In this document: positions 58,786 through 64,000 of the stretch, one piece after another | Layout: every line of letters begins with the position of its first letter | Numbering within the stretch: position 1 is the first letter of the stretch | Assembly: GCA_945889445.1 (NCBI GenBank) | Contig: CAMDBX010000011.1 | Location: 1 to 64,000, forward strand | Length of the DNA stretch: 64,000 nt | Source: Rhizobium sp. Q54 | GTDB taxonomy: Bacteria > Pseudomonadota > Alphaproteobacteria > Rhizobiales > Aestuariivirgaceae | Direction of reading: 5' to 3' | The notes under the pieces: generated by a model | Databases searched by the model: none | What the model saw: only the letters and a program-made list of their open reading frames with translations | What the model was told of the DNA's origin: nothing | Made by a program: the position numbers and the translations under genes

Positions 58786-58811
58786 CGGGGAGGCCGGAAA
58801 CGGCCTCCCCG
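58786..58811. terminator. Terminator-like hairpin with GAAA tetraloop
   Basis: CGGGGAGGCCG-gaaa-CGGCCTCCCCG directly after the molybdenum-hydroxylase stop. Confidence 0.65.
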
Positions 58812-58818
58812 TTGAACA

Positions 58819-60936
58819 TCAATCCGACATCGTGGCGCCCGGGTGGAAGGGCAGTTCGCGCACGCGGGTGCTCTTCAGGCGGGCATAAGCATTGGCGATG
58901 GCCGGTGCGACGCAGGGCACACCCGCCTCGCCGACGCCGCCGGGCATGGTGGTGTCGGGTGCACCCTGCAGGATATCCACCGTCACCTTCGGCATGTCGC
59001 GCGGGGTGAGCACGCGGTAGTTGGAGAAGTTGGTGACGTTGGGGACGCCATTGGTGAAGGTCACACGGTTGTAAAGTGCGGAGTAGATGCCGTGGACGAG
59101 GCCGCCCTGCATCTGCGCTTCGACCGCGTTGGGGTTGATCACCACGCCGCAGTCGATGACGTAGTGCGCCTTGGTCACCTTGATGCGTGAGGTGGAGTCC
59201 AGCGTGATTTCGAGCGCCACAGCCACATAGCTGTTGAAGCCCTTGAGGAAGGCCACACCGCGCTGGCCAGCCTTCATGGCCGTGTAGTTGGGCGAGGACT
59301 TGAGCTTCTGCAGAACTGCGGTGGCGCGGGCGTCACCCGTGAGCATGCGCAAGCGATAGTCGATCGGGTCCTGCTTCAGCGCCAGTGCCATTTCGTCGAT
59401 GGCGCTTTCCATGGCGAAGGTATTGTAGGATTCACCCACCGAGCGCCAATAGCCAAGCGGCACGCCCGTGGGCAGCGGCGTGAATTCGACGCGACGATTG
59501 GAGATCGCATAGGGCAGCTTCACGGCTCCGGCCACGGCACCCGTGTCCTCCGGGTTGGAGCCGTGCTGGAAATTGATTGACGCCGAGACGTTGCGATAGA
59601 CCATGGCCTTGATGCCGCTGATGTCGCCGCCCATCTTCACATGCATCGAGGCATAGGGACGGTACTTGTCGTTCTTGAAGTCCTGCGGGCGCGACCAGGT
59701 GAGCTTCACCGGCTTGTTCACGGCCATCGCCAGCTTGATCGCTTGCAGCACGTAGTCCTGCTCGATCTTGCGACCGAAGCCGCCGCCGCAGAGCATGGAG
59801 TTCACCTTGATCTGGGCGTCTGTGAGGTTCTTGAGGCCCGCTACGCTGCGCACCGTGGCGGGAATGAAGCTCTGGCCCTGGGTGGGCACCCACATCTCGA
59901 CGAAGCTGGCGACGCCGTTGGCCTTGGTCACCGACACGGTGGCGTTCAGCACTTCCATGCAGGCATGCGCGAGGAAGGGCGTTTTGTAGGTGACGTCGAG
60001 CTGGCCCAGCTTGTCGTCCGGGGTGCCGGCCGTCTCATAGGGCTTGAGGTTGGGGGGCGATGCCGCGTCCTGCAGGGCCTGTGCCGCCGTGGCAAGTGCC
60101 GTGGAGTCGAGAAGTGACGTGTTCGCCGGCTTGTTCCAGACGACCTTGGACTGCAGTGAATTGGCAATGCGCATGGCCGACCAGGTGTTCTTGGCGACGA
60201 CGCCCACGGCGTCGCCGAGGTTCACCACCGCGAGCGCGCCGGATGCACTGGTGGGGCAGGTCTTCACCGTGCCGGTGATGGTGGGGCAGTGGACGACGCT
60301 GGCAAACACCATGCCCGGCAGCATCACGTCGGTACCGAAGATCGCCGAGCCATCGACCTTGCTCGCAAGGTCGATGCGGCGCACCGGCTGGCCGACAATG
60401 CGCTTGGTGCCGGCGAAGGACACGGTGGCGGGATCCGAGGTGTTGGCGATCTGGCCCAGCATGGATGCGAAGGTCTGTTCGCCATGGGTTGCGTGCTTCA
60501 ACTTGCCGCCCACCACCAGCGACCACTGGTCGATCGTGCCGCCGAAGGTCAGCGCTGCGGCGGCGCGCAGGCGGTAGGCCGACTTGGCCGAGGCGGTGCG
60601 CAGCGGCGTGTACCACATCATGGTCGAGGTGCTGCCGCCGGTGAGCTGCACGCCCCAGCCGGGAAGGCCGTAGAGCTGGGGATTGACGGGCGCATGCTCG
60701 AAGCGGACTTGGGCCCAGTCCAGCATCAGCTCCTCGGCCATGATCTGGGCGAGTCCGCTGGCGATGCCCTGGCCCATCTCGGTCTGGCCGGTGATGAGCG
60801 TGACGCTGTTGTCGTCGCCGATGCGGATATAGGCGCCGACGCCTGTCGCTGCCGCAGCGGGCCGCGATGAAACGGTGAGGGTGACCGGCATCAGGAAGAC
60901 TGCCGCCGCTCCCGCGAGGAAGCTGCGGCGATCCAT
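58819..60936 (-). CDS. Xanthine dehydrogenase family molybdopterin-binding subunit (isoquinoline-1-oxidoreductase-type), Tat leader
   Basis: MDRRSFLAGAAAVFLMPVTL leader; TGQTEMGQGIASGLAQIMAEEL; VGEAGVPCVAPAIANA. Confidence 0.88.
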   Translation of the reverse strand: MDRRSFLAGAAAVFLMPVTLTVSSRPAAAATGVGAYIRIGDDNSVTLITGQTEMGQGIASGLAQIMAEELMLDWAQVRFEHAPVNPQLYGLPGWGVQLTGGSTSTMMWYTPLRTASAKSAYRLRAAAALTFGGTIDQWSLVVGGKLKHATHGEQTFASMLGQIANTSDPATVSFAGTKRIVGQPVRRIDLASKVDGSAIFGTDVMLPGMVFASVVHCPTITGTVKTCPTSASGALAVVNLGDAVGVVAKNTWSAMRIANSLQSKVVWNKPANTSLLDSTALATAAQALQDAASPPNLKPYETAGTPDDKLGQLDVTYKTPFLAHACMEVLNATVSVTKANGVASFVEMWVPTQGQSFIPATVRSVAGLKNLTDAQIKVNSMLCGGGFGRKIEQDYVLQAIKLAMAVNKPVKLTWSRPQDFKNDKYRPYASMHVKMGGDISGIKAMVYRNVSASINFQHGSNPEDTGAVAGAVKLPYAISNRRVEFTPLPTGVPLGYWRSVGESYNTFAMESAIDEMALALKQDPIDYRLRMLTGDARATAVLQKLKSSPNYTAMKAGQRGVAFLKGFNSYVAVALEITLDSTSRIKVTKAHYVIDCGVVINPNAVEAQMQGGLVHGIYSALYNRVTFTNGVPNVTNFSNYRVLTPRDMPKVTVDILQGAPDTTMPGGVGEAGVPCVAPAIANAYARLKSTRVRELPFHPGATMSD

Positions 60937-61027
60937 GACCAGTGTTTCTTTCTTGGCTGTGTTGGCGCGCATGATGTGATGTCCTGCTGTTATCGGCTTG
61001 GGGGCGAGTGCTTGTACAGAGCAGCGC

Positions 61028-61483
61028 TCAGGCGATGGTGGGCAGCGCGAGGATCGCCTCCTTCACACGCTGGAAGGTGCCGCACTGGCAAATGTTGTTC
61101 AGGCCCGTGGCGGTGGAGGACACCGACTCGCCGGCCTTGAGGCGCCCATAGGCGGCCATCATCATGCCCGACTGGCAGTAGCCGCACTGCGGCACCTGGT
61201 ATTGCAGCCAGGCCTTCTGAAGCCTGGCGCCGAGCGGATCGTTCTTCAGGCCTTCGATGGTCATCACGGACCGACCGGCGACTTCACCGATCTTGATGTC
61301 GCATGACTTCTCAGGCTGGCCGTTGACCACCACCGTGCAGGCCCCGCAAATTTCCACGCCGCAGCCGTATTTTGTGCCGGTGAGGCCAAGATCGTCACGC
61401 AGCACCCAGAGCAGGGGTGTCTCGATGCTGTCGACCGTGACGGTTTTCTTGACGCCGTTCAGAGTGAATGAAATCTGAGCCAT
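61028..61483 (-). CDS. (2Fe-2S)-binding protein, small subunit of molybdenum hydroxylase
   Basis: YGCGVEICGACTVVVNG ... CGYCQSGMMMAAY. Confidence 0.92.
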   Translation of the reverse strand: MAQISFTLNGVKKTVTVDSIETPLLWVLRDDLGLTGTKYGCGVEICGACTVVVNGQPEKSCDIKIGEVAGRSVMTIEGLKNDPLGARLQKAWLQYQVPQCGYCQSGMMMAAYGRLKAGESVSSTATGLNNICQCGTFQRVKEAILALPTIA

Positions 61484-61930
61484 TGGTATTGTCCTTTCCT
61501 TCCAACCTGTTTCACGAAGCCCCTGCGGAGGCTGGTTGCCGCGTCGACACCCCGAAATTCTCGTGATCGTCCGGAATAATCTGCGTCGCGCGACGTTACT
61601 TAGTACCTAACTGAATTTTGTCTTATTTTCGCAACGCGTGCCTGTCTACGGTAATAATCAACTAAAATGCTGAATTTAAGAGAAAATATTCTGGTATAGT
61701 TTATAGTCCTGGCATTATTAATATAGTGAGGATAGCATTACTTATGTATATTTCATTATGAAGTTATGCGTTGCTTGTGCATGGGAAATCAGCCCGTTGT
61801 TGACCATCAGGACGCGTCAGGCGCGGAACTGAGGGCGAACGAGCCTCTTTGTCCACCTGCGCGCGGGCGCGGTTCGCAACTTCGCTGTGAGAGACGAGGG
61901 ATGCCCGGATCACGCCCGAGCCTGGTAGGG

Positions 61931-62806
61931 CTAGATGGCGAAGACCAGCTCCGGCAGACCGCGGAAGCTGGTGTCCAGCGCGAAGAGTGCGCCGCCGTCA
62001 CGCATCTCGTCGGAAGCCTTCTCCACGCCCGGGCTCCAGCCCGTTGCGACGAAGAGGATGTTCATCTCCGGTCCGCCGAAGCCCGGGGCGGCGGTGATGG
62101 GGCAGGGCAGATCGTAGCGGCTGTGCAGCGTTCCGTCGGGCAGGAACCGCATGACGCATGACCCGCCATAGAGCGCGCACCACAGCCCGCCTTCTGCGTC
62201 GACGGTGAGGCCATCGGGCAGGCCCTGCTCGGGCGAGAAGCCGGCGAAGACCCGGCGGTTGGCGAGCTTCCGAGACTGCGGCGAGACATCATAGGCGAGG
62301 ATGCGACGACCGACGGAGTCGCTGAAGTACATGGTACGGCCATCGGGCGAGAAGGCAGGGCCGTTGCAGGAGGGGAAGCCTGAATCGCCGATGGTGGCGG
62401 TGCCATCCGGCGTCACGCAGTAGAGGATGCCGCGCGGGTCCTGCTCGGTGAGCTCATAGGTGCCGACCCAGAGGCGGCCGAAGCGATCCAGCTTGCCGTC
62501 GTTGTAGACCATGCCCTCGCGCCCTCCATCCGGGTTGGCGAAGGGCGTCGTCTGCCCGGTGCGAGGATCGAAAAGCACAAGGCCGGAGTCGACGGCAAGC
62601 AGCAGGCGCCCGCCGCTGGCGAAGACGAAGGAGCCGAGCACGGTTTCATTCGGGATGGTCCAGCTCTCGACCTTGTCCTGCCTCCAGTGCTTGCGGTGGA
62701 TGGTGGGGCCATACCAGTCGGTCCAGTACAGCGCTTCTTCCTGCGGATGCCACATGGGACTCTCGGCAAGGCGGTCGCGGAGGGGGGAGACGATGGTCCA
62801 GTTCAT
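61931..62806 (-). CDS. SMP-30/gluconolactonase/LRE family protein
   Basis: LAESPMWHPQEEALYWTDW ... GLPDGLTVDAEGGLWCALYGG. Confidence 0.9.
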   Translation of the reverse strand: MNWTIVSPLRDRLAESPMWHPQEEALYWTDWYGPTIHRKHWRQDKVESWTIPNETVLGSFVFASGGRLLLAVDSGLVLFDPRTGQTTPFANPDGGREGMVYNDGKLDRFGRLWVGTYELTEQDPRGILYCVTPDGTATIGDSGFPSCNGPAFSPDGRTMYFSDSVGRRILAYDVSPQSRKLANRRVFAGFSPEQGLPDGLTVDAEGGLWCALYGGSCVMRFLPDGTLHSRYDLPCPITAAPGFGGPEMNILFVATGWSPGVEKASDEMRDGGALFALDTSFRGLPELVFAI

Positions 62807-63649
62807 GAATGTGCCTGTTCGATTCCTCGCGCCCGCGCATGTGGACGAAAGGGCGTGGTGAATGGTGTCTCAAGAGGCAGGCTATCCGAGATTGGAGCGC
62901 GCTGACAGCCCCCCTCGAACCGAATTCCCAACCGACGGACGGCACCATGCCTCTCGGGATGCCGTAAAATGTTCGAGACGACAGCGTTTGATCCCGGGGC
63001 GCCATTGCCATCTCACGTCCGGCGCGAAGCCGTGCAGCAAAAGTGGGTGTATTCGGGTTACCGATGATCGTGACACTCCAGGAGTGTTGAGCAAGGCCTC
63101 CGGAGCTGTGGCGAAGTCGATTCCGGTCTGACGGGTAGAGACCGTGGCCAACGCTCTCGGTCAGGCGAAAAGGTCGGGCGTCATGCCAGGAAGCTGGTCG
63201 CGTTCCTCGGGGACCTCGAAGGGAGCGTGCTTTGGCCCGAAGCCCCGCCCTGACATGACGCAGCGCGATTGTTGCGCCTGGCTGCGAACAGAGACAGTGA
63301 CTTACACAGCGAACGCAACCGTGACCCCAGAAAACCAGATGACCGAGACCAGAACGAATCCACGGCTTCGAGGACGGTGGTGTCACGACATGCTACCCCA
63401 CATGTCTGGCGCATTCGATCTCACAAGCCACCCATATGCACTCTAGACCGCGTGTGTGGTTCTGGGTGGCCGCCCTGCGCGCCAGAACGCATGTGGGTAA
63501 GATCAAGTTCTGCAGGCGACCCTGCGAAGACAAAGTAAAGTAAACGATTTAAATATAATTTATCGTTACAAGCAGAAATTTAAGCAAATATAATTCTCTG
63601 AAGCAGGTAGAAATAACTCCGATCCTGCATCATCTTGCGGGAGGTTGCG

Positions 63650-64000
63650 ATGCGCGCACTGTATGCCTTGTTGGTATTTAGTGCGCTCACAACGCAGGCC
63701 CTTGCGGAGGATCCGGAAGCTGACTCAAAACCATCACGGCTCCCGATTTCCGGTGGCAACGGAGGGTTTACGCGGGTCATATCCCTTGATGTTCCAAGCT
63801 TCCGTGGCCTCGAGCCCAACCTCCGACTGACGTACGACTCATCATCAGGATTGAGGAACCTGCCACCTGCCGGCGCAGAGCTTGGGGTGGGGTGGACGTT
63901 GCGGGGCGTGTCAGCCATTCAGCGCGTTTCGGGCACGGCACCGCCGGCCGCGGGCCAGAACAAGCAGGCGAGTGGGCGTGGTGCTCCGGCCTATGGCGCA
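63650..64000 (+). CDS. N-terminus of RHS/SpvB-like secreted protein (continues beyond window)
   Basis: ATG at 63650 opens MRALYALLVFSALTTQALAEDPEADSKPSRLPISGGNGGFTRVISLDVPSFRGLEPNLRLTYDSSSGLRNLPPAGAELGVGWTLRGVSAIQRVSG..., open to the edge; signal peptide plus SpvB/RHS-type entry motif. Confidence 0.75.
   Translation, partial: MRALYALLVFSALTTQALAEDPEADSKPSRLPISGGNGGFTRVISLDVPSFRGLEPNLRLTYDSSSGLRNLPPAGAELGVGWTLRGVSAIQRVSGTAPPAAGQNKQASGRGAPAYGA

Noticed and set aside
57307-58815. 502-aa plus-strand ORF antisense to the PLP enzyme
   Set aside because: Gly/Ala/Arg-rich shadow without motifs.
63360-63420. Inverted repeat gacatg...catgtc as an operator
   Set aside because: Six-bp arms with an 8-bp spacer are expected by chance at this length; no associated gene start.

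Overview
GC-rich bacterial window, most consistent with an alphaproteobacterium (inference from gene content and codon bias). It is a dense array of catabolic and transport operons. Left to right: the 3' end of an integrase-type transposase abutting a MarC-family gene whose C-terminus appears to be replaced by IS-end sequence; AI-2E-family permease; ABC-F ATPase; orphan Rap1a/Tai-type immunity-like protein; histone-deacetylase/acetylpolyamine-amidohydrolase family enzyme; two paralogous Pot-type binding proteins, only one of them with its own ABC operon; a BVMO / metallo-hydrolase / VOC / Rieske-oxygenase operon facing Zn-ADH, TetR and a quinone oxidoreductase; a Dpp-type ABC operon; indolepyruvate-oxidoreductase-like genes facing a MarR + two paralogous FAD oxidoreductases + cyclase + PhaC block; a sugar-kinase / M42 peptidase / cyclase / MalFGK-type block; creatininase-family plus NCS2 permease; sulfoacetaldehyde acetyltransferase (xsc); a class-V aminotransferase; a two-gene molybdenum hydroxylase; SMP-30; and, at the right edge, the start of an RHS/SpvB-like secreted protein that runs off the window and is missing from the ORF track. 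Noncoding observations include a two-copy REPIN-like palindromic element, a vestigial permease 3' end, strong hairpins directly after three different ABC binding-protein genes, and a 22-bp repeated palindrome upstream of xsc. No CRISPR array, rRNA or tRNA was recognised. No tools were run, so family calls rest on motif recognition in the translations.
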